Assembly (NCBI GenBank): GCA_050260375.1
Contig: JBLNCA010000025.1
Location: 62,001-126,000, forward strand
Length of the DNA: 64,000 bases
Direction of reading: 5' to 3'
From: DTFZ01 sp050260375
GTDB lineage: Bacteria; Bacillota; Clostridia; Christensenellales; SZUA-584
Shown: in pieces, positions 25,827 through 35,258 of the stretch
Layout: each line of letters begins with the position of its first letter
Position numbering within the stretch: the first letter of the stretch is position 1
Translations under genes and position numbers: made by a program
The notes under the pieces: model-generated
Told to the model about the DNA's origin: nothing
The model's input: the letters and a program-made list of their open reading frames with translations, nothing else
Databases searched by the model: none

Positions 25827-27014
25827 ATGAAGAAACATTTGGTGACACTATTGATATGTGTTCTGGCGCTTGCAATGATTGTCAGCGGTTGCGCCGGAGC
25901 TGAAACTCCCGATCCCAGCGCGGATACGCAGCCGAGCGCTGAGGCTCCTGCTGATACGTCCGTCGCTCCTTCCGAAGAGGCTCCGGCCGAAGAAGCTCCG
26001 GCCGGAGAAGGCGATGTGTTTGTTGCTTATGCCAACAAAGGCCTTGACTACTACTTCTGGACAGTATGCCAGGTTGCGGCTCAGAAGGAATGCGAAGACC
26101 GCGGCTGGAAGTTTGAAGCTTCCGACGCTAAGCTGGACGCTGCGAAACAGTTCGACCAGTTCGTAAACTTCATCAACAAGAAGCCCAACGCGATACTGTC
26201 CGACCCGATCGACTCCGAAGGCCTCATCGCGGCGGCTGATCAGGCTGTAGCGGCCGGTATCCCCGTTGCTATCGTTGACACACCGCTTACCGGCGGCGAC
26301 ATCGCTGTATCCGTTGCGTTCGACAACTATGACGCCGGCGTACTGGCTGCCAAGGCTATTATTAAGGCTCTTGAAGCCAGATATGGCGAAGCCAAGGGAA
26401 CGGTAGTCAATGCTTACGGCGCTATGAGCTCGTTTGCATGGCGTCTGCGTAAGGAAGGCATGGATGCAACGTTTGCTGAATATCCCAACATCAATTATAT
26501 AGCGCTGCCGTGCGAAGGCGAAATCAGCAAAACACAGGACGCTGTATTGAACCAGTTTGCGGCTGGCGTGAAAATTGACGCTCTGCATACGCCTTCGGAC
26601 AACCCCGGCATGGGCCTGGTATCCGCTCTTAAGATGCAGGATAAATGGACAAAGCGCGACGACCCGAATCACGTTATAGTTGTCACTATCGACGGCGAGC
26701 CTATAGCGAACAAGTTCATCGAAGAGGGATACTACGATTACAGCATCGCTCAGGACGGATATTCCTACTCGGCAATAGCCATTGAAATGCTCGAAAAATA
26801 CTCGTTCAAGGGCAAGGATGTTCCTCTTGGACCTTACTCCAACGACAAGTATTATTGGGAAAACTGCGAAATCATCGAATCCGATGCTGGCCCGTACGTA
26901 AAGGTTCCTGCATACGAAATCAATCCCGAAAACTGCACAGACCCGAGACACTGGGGTATTGTTGCTGAGCAGGAATTGAACCTTAAGTATGACATGTCCG
27001 CGATAGAGGGTTAA
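25827..27014 (+). CDS. Sugar ABC transporter substrate-binding lipoprotein
   Basis: The 395-residue lipoprotein has signal peptide and lipobox (AMIVSGC, Cys22), then a spacer of about 40 residues rich in Pro, Ala, Glu and Ser that tethers the domain to the membrane, then a type I sugar-binding fold (AILSDPIDSEG, IPVAIVDTPL, DALHTPSDNPG). A strong AGGAGGAAAG RBS suggests high expression. The two genes downstream encode a double-domain sugar ATPase and an RbsC-like permease, so this is the binding component of that importer. From downstream enzymes the ligand is probably a pentose, pentitol or sugar acid. Confidence 0.9.
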   Translation: MKKHLVTLLICVLALAMIVSGCAGAETPDPSADTQPSAEAPADTSVAPSEEAPAEEAPAGEGDVFVAYANKGLDYYFWTVCQVAAQKECEDRGWKFEASDAKLDAAKQFDQFVNFINKKPNAILSDPIDSEGLIAAADQAVAAGIPVAIVDTPLTGGDIAVSVAFDNYDAGVLAAKAIIKALEARYGEAKGTVVNAYGAMSSFAWRLRKEGMDATFAEYPNINYIALPCEGEISKTQDAVLNQFAAGVKIDALHTPSDNPGMGLVSALKMQDKWTKRDDPNHVIVVTIDGEPIANKFIEEGYYDYSIAQDGYSYSAIAIEMLEKYSFKGKDVPLGPYSNDKYYWENCEIIESDAGPYVKVPAYEINPENCTDPRHWGIVAEQELNLKYDMSAIEG

Positions 27015-27064
27015 CGGAAAAAAGTTATCGTCATAAATTAGACGCATAACGAACATAGACTTTG

Positions 27065-27106
27065 GCAGGCCGGCGTATTAAGCGGTTTCTTAAAAAGCCG
27101 GCCTGC
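27065..27106 (+). repeat. Intercistronic hairpin after the binding-protein gene
   Basis: GCAGGCCGGC and GCCGGCCTGC, a perfect 10-bp stem with a 22-base loop and no T run. Such hairpins often stabilise the binding-protein mRNA or cause partial termination, so that binding protein exceeds transporter. Confidence 0.65.
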
Positions 27107-27183
27107 TCAAAGCCCTTAAAAACGGTATTTGTGTGTTGGGACCAGGCGGCAGAGATGTATATTTTCGATATGAAAGGAGAAGC

Positions 27184-28692
27184 ATGGTGGAACAGGATAT
27201 ATTACTGGAAGTCCAAAATGTAAGCAAAAGCTTCAGTACCACGCATGCCCTGAAGAATGTAAACTTAAAAATTAAAAAAGGAACGATCCACTCGCTCGTA
27301 GGGCGTAACGGTGCGGGAAAAAGCACTATGGTCAATATTATTGCGGGTGTTTATAGACAGGATAAAGGCAGCGTCATGTTTGAGGGTAAGGATATATCCC
27401 ATTTGAGGCTTAAAGAGAGACAGGATATGGGCATACGCCTTGTGACGCAGCACGCAAGTATCGTACCGGATATGGATGTTGCTGAAAATATATCTTTAGG
27501 GTTATGGCCAAAAAACAAGGCAAGGTTTATAGATTGGAAGGGTATGCACAAACGGGCCGTTGAAGTGATGGACGAATTCGGCCTCAAAGTTGACCCATAT
27601 AAAAAGCTAAGGGAGTTATCGCCTGTCGACCAGCGCAAAGTTAATATAATTCGCGCTCTCTTCGGCGGCGGAAAGCTTATAATACTCGACGAACCGACTA
27701 CATCGCTGTCGGTTGAGGATCGCGAGAATCTGTTCCACTTCGTCAAGGAGCAGGTAAAGAGCGGCATAACATTTATATTTATTTCACACTACCTTGAAGA
27801 AGTACTTCGCGTTTCAGACGAGATTACGGTTGTCCGCGACGGCGAGGCGTATACGGGCTCCAAATGCAATTCGCAGCAGGACCTTGCAAACCTGGTTGCC
27901 GGTGAAGAAGTCGAACTGACAATGCGCGATCCTAATAAGGTTATTGACGAGAATGTAGTCCTCGAGTGTATAGATTTAAGCGCAAGATTTTTGGAGCCTA
28001 CATCTTTGAAGATCAGAAAAGGCGAGATTGTCGGTTTTGTGGGTTTCCCGGGTTCCGGCGCGCGCGAGATATGCACAACCATATATGGCCTGACAAAGAA
28101 GCACGGCGGAACGATAAAGATGCACGGCAAGGAGATCGAGATAAGAGAAGCAAACGACGCGCTGAAAAACAGGATCTGCTATCTGCCGGACGACAGGCAT
28201 GCCTACGGCATAGTGCCTATAATGACCATCAGGGAAAACATAGGGCTTTCCTCGTTAAAATATAAGCTCAAAAGCAAGTTTGGCATGCTGAACCTGAAAA
28301 AAGAAGAAAGCATTGCACAGCATTCGTTGCAGGCGCTTAAGATTAAAGCCCGGACGATAGATGATACCGCGGCCAGTCTGTCGGGCGGCAACCAGCAAAA
28401 AGTGGTGCTCGCTAAAGTTTTGGCCTGCGACCCCGAACTGCTGATACTCGACGAACCAACGATAGGTATAGATATAAAGAGTCGCGAAGAGATAATGAAG
28501 CTGATTCAAAACCTTACCGCGATGGGTCTGTCGGTTATCTATGTAACAAACGACTTTGATGAACTCTTGCGCATTGCAGACCGCGTTGTGATATTCAACA
28601 AGGGAAGAATTGTGGGAGATGTTGTAAACGACGGCATTACGCCGGAAGAAGTTATTGAAATTAGAGATAATAAAGGTGGAGTAGCGGTATGA
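27184..28692 (+). CDS. Sugar ABC transporter ATPase with two nucleotide-binding domains
   Basis: This is a RbsA/MglA-type protein of 502 residues. Domain 1 has Walker A GRNGAGKST, a divergent signature LSPVDQRK and Walker B IILDEPTTSLS. Domain 2 has the degenerate Walker A GFPGSGAR usual for this class, signature LSGGNQQK and Walker B LILDEPTIGID. ATG 27184 follows AAAGGAG. It energises import together with the neighbouring binding protein and permease, overlapping the permease by 4 bases. Confidence 0.93.
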   Translation: MVEQDILLEVQNVSKSFSTTHALKNVNLKIKKGTIHSLVGRNGAGKSTMVNIIAGVYRQDKGSVMFEGKDISHLRLKERQDMGIRLVTQHASIVPDMDVAENISLGLWPKNKARFIDWKGMHKRAVEVMDEFGLKVDPYKKLRELSPVDQRKVNIIRALFGGGKLIILDEPTTSLSVEDRENLFHFVKEQVKSGITFIFISHYLEEVLRVSDEITVVRDGEAYTGSKCNSQQDLANLVAGEEVELTMRDPNKVIDENVVLECIDLSARFLEPTSLKIRKGEIVGFVGFPGSGAREICTTIYGLTKKHGGTIKMHGKEIEIREANDALKNRICYLPDDRHAYGIVPIMTIRENIGLSSLKYKLKSKFGMLNLKKEESIAQHSLQALKIKARTIDDTAASLSGGNQQKVVLAKVLACDPELLILDEPTIGIDIKSREEIMKLIQNLTAMGLSVIYVTNDFDELLRIADRVVIFNKGRIVGDVVNDGITPEEVIEIRDNKGGVAV

Positions 28693-29678
28693 GTGGTAAA
28701 ATAAATAGTTCCGGAGAGAACAGACTGGTTAAGGCGCTAATCGATAACATTGTGTGGGTGCTGTTGCTTTTTGGCGTAATAGTGTTCATAATATTGCGCC
28801 CGAATTTCTTCAATCCAATTGCGAACCCAGAGCTTTATCTCAATATACCGATGCAGGCCGCGGTTATTGGCGTAATGACAATTGGCCTTGCGGGTACGAT
28901 ACTGCTTGGCGATATCGACCTTTCTACGGTCGGCATAATGGCCGTTTCGGCGACTGTCGGCGTTTTGCTCTTTAAAACGGCCGGGATACCGGCAATATTG
29001 GCGATGCTTATAATACTTGCCATGGGAGCGCTCTTAGGGTTCATCAACGGCGTGCTGATTGCCAAACTCAAAACGGTTGCGCTTATCGAAACGCTGGCTA
29101 TGAATACGACGCTTGCCGGCGTGGTGCTTGCTATCACAAGAGGACGGACGATAACGGTAGCCGAACCTGCATACACCGGCATTGGCCAGGGTAAGCTGTT
29201 CGGATTTATACCCTACCTTGTCATCGTGCTCATCGTAGTATATATAATCATGTATTACGTATGGAGAAAGACGGCTCTTGGACGCAGCATGTTTGCAGTA
29301 GGCGGCAACGCAAGCTGCGCGAGGGTTTCGGGTATAAACGTAGACAGAATACGAATTGCGACGTTCACCATTTCAGGGCTGCTCGCGGGCCTTGCCGGCG
29401 TTATGCTTTCCTCAAAAATGGGTTCCATAAACAGCGTGTTCGGTTCCACATACTCGATGGACACTATAGCCGCTGCGGTTATCGGCGGCACGTCGCTGTC
29501 GGGCGGCATAGGAAGAGTGTCCGGCGTTCTCGGCGGCGTTATGCTCCTTAACTTTGTGCAGGTAGGCCTGCAGGTATTCGGCCTGGACTCGTACTACGTA
29601 CAGATGGCGACAGGCCTCATAATAATGCTTGCCGTGCTTATAGACTCGATGCGTATACGTTATCAGAGCCGGTCCTAG
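28689..29678 (+). CDS. Sugar ABC transporter permease, RbsC-like
   Basis: The 329-residue membrane protein has about nine or ten hydrophobic segments and the family blocks GDIDLSTVGIMA, GFINGVLIAKLK, SCARVSGINVDRIR and AAAVIGGTSLSGGIG. It forms the membrane path of the importer whose ATPase gene it overlaps. Single permease genes like this encode homodimeric channels. Confidence 0.92.
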   Translation: MSGKINSSGENRLVKALIDNIVWVLLLFGVIVFIILRPNFFNPIANPELYLNIPMQAAVIGVMTIGLAGTILLGDIDLSTVGIMAVSATVGVLLFKTAGIPAILAMLIILAMGALLGFINGVLIAKLKTVALIETLAMNTTLAGVVLAITRGRTITVAEPAYTGIGQGKLFGFIPYLVIVLIVVYIIMYYVWRKTALGRSMFAVGGNASCARVSGINVDRIRIATFTISGLLAGLAGVMLSSKMGSINSVFGSTYSMDTIAAAVIGGTSLSGGIGRVSGVLGGVMLLNFVQVGLQVFGLDSYYVQMATGLIIMLAVLIDSMRIRYQSRS

Positions 29679-29701
29679 CGGTAAGGTAAAGGGGTGTCAA
29701 T

Positions 29702-30715
29702 ATGAAGGCGATTTATTTGGACAGCATACGAAAGCTGTCGGAACGCGAACTGCCCATTCCCAAACCGAAACCGGACCAGGTGCTGGTCAAGATGAAAGCT
29801 GTCGGCATATGCGGCTCGGACGTCCACTACTGGCATAAGGGCAAAATCGGTTCATTCGTAGTTAACGAGCCGATGATACTCGGCCACGAATGCGCAGGCG
29901 TTGTAGAGGAGACGGGAAGCAAGGTAAGCGGACTCAAAGCCGGAGACAGGGTTGTAATAGAGCCGGGCGTACCGTGCTATAAATGCGAATATTGCATGGG
30001 CGGCAGGTACAATCTGTGCCCGCAAATGCGGTTTTTTGCGACCCCGCCGGTAGACGGATCGCTCGTGGAATATGTGGCGTTCGACTCAAGCCTGGTGTTT
30101 AAGATACCGGACAGCATAGACGATTTCGGGCTGGCCACGATGGTGGAGCCTCTCGCGGTCGGCGTTTTTGCCACAAAGCGCATACAGCCCAAGCTGGGAG
30201 ACAACGCGGTAGTATTCGGCGCCGGCATAATAGGCATAGCCTGCATGCTGGCCGCAAAAGCTGTGGGATGCACGTCGGTTACGATAGCGGACATACGCGA
30301 AGACAGGCTTAAAAAAGCTGTCGAACTGGGCGCGGACAAGGTAATCAACCTCAAAACGGACGAGGTTCCGCATCAAGCTTTTGACGTGGGCTATGAGGCT
30401 ACAGGCGCCGACGCGTGCCTTGCGCACCTTGCGAAATGCATGAAGTCGGGCTCGAAGGTTTCATTGCTCGGATTGGGCGCCGATACGCAGACGCTGCCGC
30501 TTGTAGAATTCGTCTGCCGTGAGATAATGCTGGTTCCGTCATTCAGGTACGCGAACTCTTACGCACAGGCTCTGCAGCTCATAGCAATGAACAAGGACAA
30601 GTTAAAAGGAGCTATTACTCACAGGATACCGTTCTCGCTTAAAGGCGTTGATGAAGCGTTGAACACTGCGTTTTCGGATATGAATGCGTGTAAGGTTATC
30701 GTAGATTTTAAATAA
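29702..30715 (+). CDS. Zinc-dependent polyol (sorbitol/xylitol-like) dehydrogenase
   Basis: This medium-chain alcohol dehydrogenase of 337 residues has catalytic zinc ligands in GICGSDVHYW and GHE, structural zinc cysteines in PCYKCEYCMGGRYNLC, and the NAD motif VFGAGIIGIA. The GSDVHYW block is characteristic of the sorbitol/xylitol dehydrogenase group, which oxidises polyols to ketoses. It is 23 bases downstream of the permease gene, so the imported compound is likely its substrate or precursor. A xylulokinase four genes on would accept its product if the substrate is xylitol or arabinitol. Confidence 0.88.
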   Translation: MKAIYLDSIRKLSERELPIPKPKPDQVLVKMKAVGICGSDVHYWHKGKIGSFVVNEPMILGHECAGVVEETGSKVSGLKAGDRVVIEPGVPCYKCEYCMGGRYNLCPQMRFFATPPVDGSLVEYVAFDSSLVFKIPDSIDDFGLATMVEPLAVGVFATKRIQPKLGDNAVVFGAGIIGIACMLAAKAVGCTSVTIADIREDRLKKAVELGADKVINLKTDEVPHQAFDVGYEATGADACLAHLAKCMKSGSKVSLLGLGADTQTLPLVEFVCREIMLVPSFRYANSYAQALQLIAMNKDKLKGAITHRIPFSLKGVDEALNTAFSDMNACKVIVDFK

Positions 30716-30744
30716 ATTATATACATCAAAGAAGGGGTACAAAA

Positions 30745-31155
30745 ATGAAACACGTTGTAAATGTTGCACATGGACGCGAACCGGATACCGATCCAAGAAG
30801 TCTGCGCGCTCGCGTGGAACCGAGAGATGCAAAGGTGCTGAGGGATACTTATTATCTCATCGATCAGAAAAAAGGCCCGTCTCTTAGGCTGACATGCGGC
30901 TATACGACAGTTTACCCGACAGGCTCGACGACGGGTCACGCTCATGACGATATGGAGGAGATCTATTACTTCATCTCCGGCGAAGGGATAATGATTGTCG
31001 GCGAAGACGAGTTCCCGGTAAAAGCGGGCGACTGCCTGTATGTTCCGCCGGGTGAATACCATACGACGATTCAGACAGGAATTTTGCCGCTCGTATTCGT
31101 CTGGAACACCTGCAAGGTGGACGGCGACGAGGTCCCCGCGGGAGGTAATAAGTAA
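30745..31155 (+). CDS. Cupin-domain protein (sugar isomerase or sensor-like)
   Basis: The 136-residue single cupin has metal-binding motif 1 GHAHDDMEEIYYF and motif 2 PPGEYHTT, the latter holding the last metal histidine. Such short cupins include sugar-phosphate isomerases and ligand-binding proteins. The gene ends by overlapping the aldehyde dehydrogenase start by one base (TAATG), so it is part of the catabolic operon. A specific reaction cannot be assigned. Confidence 0.75.
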   Translation: MKHVVNVAHGREPDTDPRSLRARVEPRDAKVLRDTYYLIDQKKGPSLRLTCGYTTVYPTGSTTGHAHDDMEEIYYFISGEGIMIVGEDEFPVKAGDCLYVPPGEYHTTIQTGILPLVFVWNTCKVDGDEVPAGGNK

Positions 31156-32594
31156 TGATCGAAAAAATGCTGATAAACGGGGAGTGGAGGGAAGCTGCTG
31201 ACGGCCAGACGTTTCCCGTTATCGATCCCCGGACAGCCCAGCCTTTCTCCAAAGTGCCCAAGGCAACCAAGAAGGATGTCGAGGACGCTGTAAACGCGGC
31301 TGAAAGCGCGTTTAAAAGCTGGTCCGAGCTTAATGTATTCAAGCGCTCGGCAATACTGAGAAAGGCCAGCCTCATAGTTCAGGAAAATAAGGAAGCCATA
31401 GGTAGAACGATGAGCCGGGAGCAGGGCAAACCTGCTGCCGAAGCGATAGGCGAGGTGCAAAAGGGCGCCGATATACTTCGCTATTACGCGGAAGAGGGAG
31501 AGCGCGTATACGGAAGAATAATAGCGAACGAGGACGAAAACACCACAAGCATGGTGATATACCAGCCTATCGGCGTATGCGCCGCGATATCCCCATGGAA
31601 TTATCCCATAGAGCTGCTCGCCTGGAAGGTGGGCGCGGCGCTGGTTTCAGGGTGCACGCTTGTATGCAAGCTGCCTTCCGAGACGCCGCTGAGCCCCTTG
31701 ATGTTCCTTGACTGCGTCATGAAGGCGGGTGTACCCGCGGGCGTTCTCAACGCGCTTACAGGCGCAGGCCGCGAGATGGGCAGCTGGCTGCTCGAAAACC
31801 CGAAGATTAGAAAGGTAGCTTTCACGGGTTCGACCAGAGTCGGAAAAACGGTGTTCGGTTCGTGCGTGGAAACGCTGCGCAAGAGCTCTATGGAACTGGG
31901 CGGCAGCCTGCCCATGCTGGTGTTCAAGGACTGCGACCTGAACGCTGCCGTAAAAGGAGCGGTGCGTCGCTCGTTCAGGAACATGGGGCAGATATGCATA
32001 GCTATTAACCGCATATACGTCGAACAGGACATATATGAGGAGTTCCTCAAAAGATTCAAGGAAGAGACCGAGAAGCTCACAATCGGCGATGGGCTTAACG
32101 AGGACGTTAACTTAGGGCCCATGTGCACGGTGGCCGGCCTGCGCACGGTAAGCGAGCATGTGAGCGACGCGCTTGAAAAGGGCGCGAGATTGCTGACAGG
32201 CGGAGAGGCGCCGATTATTCCCGGCTTTGAAAACGGATACTGGTATAAGCCGACAATACTCGCGGACGTTAATCACAATATGAAGATAATGACCGAAGAG
32301 ACGTTCGGGCCCGCGGTAGGCGTTATGCCTTTTAAAGATCTCGACGAAGCTTTAAAGCTTGCCAACGATTGCGTGTACGGGCTTGCTTCCATAGTTTTTA
32401 CGCAGAATCTTACCACCGCCCACACATGCGCGCTTAAGCTGGAGTCGGGCAACGTTGCGATAAACAACGTCGACGCGGGCGTTATCAACGCGCCGTACGG
32501 CGGCTGGAAGGAATCGGGATTCGGACATGAGCACGGTCCGGAAGGGCTTCGCGAGTATTTTCATTTAAAGCATGTGCGTCTCAGGATTATATAG
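31155..32594 (+). CDS. NAD(P)-dependent aldehyde dehydrogenase
   Basis: The ALDH superfamily enzyme has 479 residues. The catalytic cysteine is Cys281 in MGQICIAINR, with the conserved glutamate in SMELGG, the cofactor block FTGSTRVGK and PWNYP in the substrate channel. LGG is followed by SLP where most ALDHs have KNP or KSP, a small departure. It should oxidise an aldehyde intermediate of the sugar pathway (for example a glycolaldehyde or semialdehyde). Relatives include succinate- and glycolaldehyde dehydrogenases, so the substrate remains open. Confidence 0.88.
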   Translation: MIEKMLINGEWREAADGQTFPVIDPRTAQPFSKVPKATKKDVEDAVNAAESAFKSWSELNVFKRSAILRKASLIVQENKEAIGRTMSREQGKPAAEAIGEVQKGADILRYYAEEGERVYGRIIANEDENTTSMVIYQPIGVCAAISPWNYPIELLAWKVGAALVSGCTLVCKLPSETPLSPLMFLDCVMKAGVPAGVLNALTGAGREMGSWLLENPKIRKVAFTGSTRVGKTVFGSCVETLRKSSMELGGSLPMLVFKDCDLNAAVKGAVRRSFRNMGQICIAINRIYVEQDIYEEFLKRFKEETEKLTIGDGLNEDVNLGPMCTVAGLRTVSEHVSDALEKGARLLTGGEAPIIPGFENGYWYKPTILADVNHNMKIMTEETFGPAVGVMPFKDLDEALKLANDCVYGLASIVFTQNLTTAHTCALKLESGNVAINNVDAGVINAPYGGWKESGFGHEHGPEGLREYFHLKHVRLRII

Positions 32595-32612
32595 TATCAG
32601 TGAGGTAGCAAA

Positions 32613-34142
32613 ATGAAACAATATGTCGCTGCTATGGACATTGGCACGAGCGGATGCAAGTCTATCATAGTGGATGAAAACGGCGCTGTGGTATCCGCCG
32701 TTACCGAGGAATACCCTCTATATTCTCCGAAGCCTGGCTGGAACGAACAGGACCCGGAGGACTGGTGGCGCGGGGCGTATACCAGCATGAGGAAGGCTAT
32801 ACAGAAAAGCGGCCTTAAGAGCAACGAGATTAAGGCCGTAAGCCTCTCCGGGCAGATGCATGGGCTGGTAGCGATGGATAAGGACAACAACGTAATACGC
32901 CGCGCATTCCTTTGGAACGACCAGCGCTGCGCAAAGCAATGCCAGGATGTACTGGATAAGCTCGGCGGCATTGACGGGTTGGTAAAGTATACTAACAACA
33001 ACCTGCTTCCGGGCTATCAGGGCGGCAAGATATTATGGCTTCGCGAAGTCGAGCCTGAGAATTACGCCGCGATGGTAAGAGCGATATTGCCCAAAGACTA
33101 TATTCGCTTTAAGCTCTCCGGCAACTTCTATACTGACGTTTCGGACGCGTCGGGCACAGGGTTTTTCGACGTCAAAAAACGCCAGTGGTCGTATGAGCTG
33201 CTGGACATCCTCGGGCTGCCTCGCGATATCTTCCCGGAGGTGGTGGAATCCGACGTCGTCACCGGCACGGTACAAGCCGAGGCGGCAGCGCTTACGGGAC
33301 TGGCCGAGGGTACGCTCGTGGTGGGCGGCGGCGGAGACAGCGTTATACAGACGACGGGCATGGGCCTTATCGAGGAAGGCATACTGGGGCTTACTATAGG
33401 TACGGCCGGTATTGTCGCGATGGGCATGTCGCAGTACCTGGAAAACAACGGCGGAACGCTGCAATTTTTCTGCAACAATCAGAAGGACCTTTATCACATA
33501 ATGGGCGTGATGCTGGCAGGCGGCGGAAGCTATCAATGGTACCGGAACACGCTTTGCGAAAGCGAGATGAGCCTTGCGAAGCAAAAGGGGGTGGATCCTT
33601 ACCAGATAATGAACGTGGCGGCAAAACAGTCGCCGGCGGGCGCAAGGCGGCTTATATATCTGCCGTACCTTTCAGGGGAACGCTGCCCGTACTCCGACCC
33701 GAATTTGAGGGCGTGCTTTATTGGGCTGACTCAAGGCCACGGAAAAGGCGATATAAGCCGTTCGGTAATGGAGGGCGTCACCTACGGCATGCGGCTTATA
33801 AGTGAAAGCATACTAAAGCTTAAGCCGATGAAGATGGAAAAGATTATCGTGTCGGGCGGAGGCAGCAAAGCGGACCTTTGGCGGCAGATACTCAGCGACA
33901 TTTTCCAGCTGCCGGTTTATACCGTAAGCGGCGCAAGCGAAGGCGGAGCATACGGCGCGTGCATGGTGGCGGGCGTCGGCGCAGGGATATGGAGCAGCTT
34001 GAAAGAAGCATGCAATAATCTTAAGACTGAGACGGTCAACGAGCCTCAAATGAAGAATAAGGCTATCTATGACGAGCTCTATGGGATATACGCCGATACC
34101 GTACCGGTAATGAAGACGTTGTTTGACCGTATATCGGAATGA
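32613..34142 (+). CDS. xylB: Xylulokinase-like FGGY carbohydrate kinase
   Basis: This is a 509-residue FGGY kinase. The N-terminal ATP-fold block AMDIGTSGCKSIIVDENG, the SLSGQMHGLVAMD block and WNDQRC are diagnostic of xylulokinases. The C-terminal domain carries GGGGDSVIQTTGMG, YLSGERCP and SGGGSKADLWRQI. It phosphorylates D-xylulose (or a close ketopentose) to the 5-phosphate, feeding the transketolase and related enzymes downstream. Last gene of the first part of the sugar region; a regulator gene follows in the same direction. Confidence 0.9.
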   Translation: MKQYVAAMDIGTSGCKSIIVDENGAVVSAVTEEYPLYSPKPGWNEQDPEDWWRGAYTSMRKAIQKSGLKSNEIKAVSLSGQMHGLVAMDKDNNVIRRAFLWNDQRCAKQCQDVLDKLGGIDGLVKYTNNNLLPGYQGGKILWLREVEPENYAAMVRAILPKDYIRFKLSGNFYTDVSDASGTGFFDVKKRQWSYELLDILGLPRDIFPEVVESDVVTGTVQAEAAALTGLAEGTLVVGGGGDSVIQTTGMGLIEEGILGLTIGTAGIVAMGMSQYLENNGGTLQFFCNNQKDLYHIMGVMLAGGGSYQWYRNTLCESEMSLAKQKGVDPYQIMNVAAKQSPAGARRLIYLPYLSGERCPYSDPNLRACFIGLTQGHGKGDISRSVMEGVTYGMRLISESILKLKPMKMEKIIVSGGGSKADLWRQILSDIFQLPVYTVSGASEGGAYGACMVAGVGAGIWSSLKEACNNLKTETVNEPQMKNKAIYDELYGIYADTVPVMKTLFDRISE

Positions 34143-34223
34143 TTTTGTATCTGGGCGATATTTTGTAACAGGGCTATACATCCGGTGGGTGAAGTGTTAT
34201 ATAATTGAATAAATATGATACAT

Positions 34224-34252
34224 TAGACAAATATAATGTGCTGCTATATAAT
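34224..34252 (+). promoter_or_regulatory. Sigma-A promoter of the GntR gene
   Basis: TAGACA (5 of 6) and a perfect TATAAT are 17 bases apart, 46 bases before the regulator ATG. Confidence 0.7.
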
Positions 34253-34298
34253 TAATATAATATGTATAATATGCCATTAAGTATGAAGGGGAATCTGT

Positions 34299-35036
34299 AT
34301 GCTGGATAAAAATAGCCCTACGCCACTATACGTTCAGTTTGAAGAGAGTGTCAGACACAAAATTGAAAATGAAGAATGGCCGCTGAATTCCATGATACCT
34401 TCGGAGAATGAACTGAGCAGGACTTACGGCATCAGCAGGATGACGGTCCGCTCAGTTCTGAACCGGCTGGTCATGGCGGGCCTGCTGTATCGAGTTCCGG
34501 GGAAAGGTACGTATGTGTCGGAAGCGAAGATAGAGAGCAGTCCGCTTTCCTGGATGGGTATACGCGAGCAGCTTGAAAGGATGGGTTACGAGACGGAGAC
34601 CAAGCTGCTTACGGCCGAACTCGTTTCGCCGTCTGCGCGTATATTGAGGCTGCTGGAGATTAAGCCGGGAGCAACCGCATATCTTGTCAAGCGGATACGT
34701 TATGTAAAAGGGGTTCCGCTGAGCGTCCATACTTCTTATATACCCCAGGAGGTATCTCCGGATCTGGAGCTGCAGGACCTTGAAGGGAAGCAGCTTTGCG
34801 ACATATTGACGGATGAATACAACTGCCGTATAGCAAGGCAGGTGGAAACGCTCGAGTCCATCACCGCGTCTGCGGAAGAGGCGGAGCTTTTGGGGGTAAG
34901 CACTTCGTTTCCGCTGCTGCTGCTCGAGAATCGCGTATATAATTCCAACCAGGTGCCCATCGAGTATTCCAAGGTTGTTTTCAGAGGGGACAAGATCAAG
35001 CTCCGCTTGGAACACGGGCAGAATGGCAACGGCTAA
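34299..35036 (+). CDS. GntR/HutC-family transcriptional regulator
   Basis: The 245-residue regulator has an N-terminal winged helix-turn-helix (residues 8-72; SENELSRTYGISRMTVRSVLNRL) and a C-terminal UTRA effector domain (about 90-238). HutC-group regulators respond to small metabolites, often sugar phosphates, and usually repress neighbouring operons. Its position between the xylulokinase operon and the aldolase/transketolase operon makes both likely targets. Two ACnnGT half-site pairs in the gap downstream may be its operator. Confidence 0.88.
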   Translation: MLDKNSPTPLYVQFEESVRHKIENEEWPLNSMIPSENELSRTYGISRMTVRSVLNRLVMAGLLYRVPGKGTYVSEAKIESSPLSWMGIREQLERMGYETETKLLTAELVSPSARILRLLEIKPGATAYLVKRIRYVKGVPLSVHTSYIPQEVSPDLELQDLEGKQLCDILTDEYNCRIARQVETLESITASAEEAELLGVSTSFPLLLLENRVYNSNQVPIEYSKVVFRGDKIKLRLEHGQNGNG

Positions 35037-35144
35037 AAAATTTAGGCCGGGAGTTATATACATGTAAACTGCAATGCATACCGGTCTGCCAATGGGGGCA
35101 GGGGCACGTGCATTAGTCGGGCGTTTTTATGCGCAAGCTTATAT

Positions 35145-35174
35145 ATACAAGTATAAAACGCTTCATACTAGTAG
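35145..35174. promoter_or_regulatory. Candidate tandem GntR operator
   Basis: ATACAAGTAT (35145-35154) and ATACTAGTAG (35165-35174) are 20 bases apart centre to centre, two helical turns, in the gap before the aldolase operon. Assignment to the adjacent regulator is inference. Confidence 0.4.
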
Positions 35175-35258
35175 ATACAGCATGGGCATATTGGAAGATT
35201 AATGTAATAATGGGACAGAAACGCTGCGTACTCAAAGCCTTAAGGAAGGATGACGAGA

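Noticed and set aside
25848..27056. Minus-strand open frame of 402 residues
   Set aside because: It lies wholly across the sugar-binding lipoprotein gene, which has signal peptide, RBS and family motifs; the minus-strand product resembles nothing and is a codon-bias shadow.
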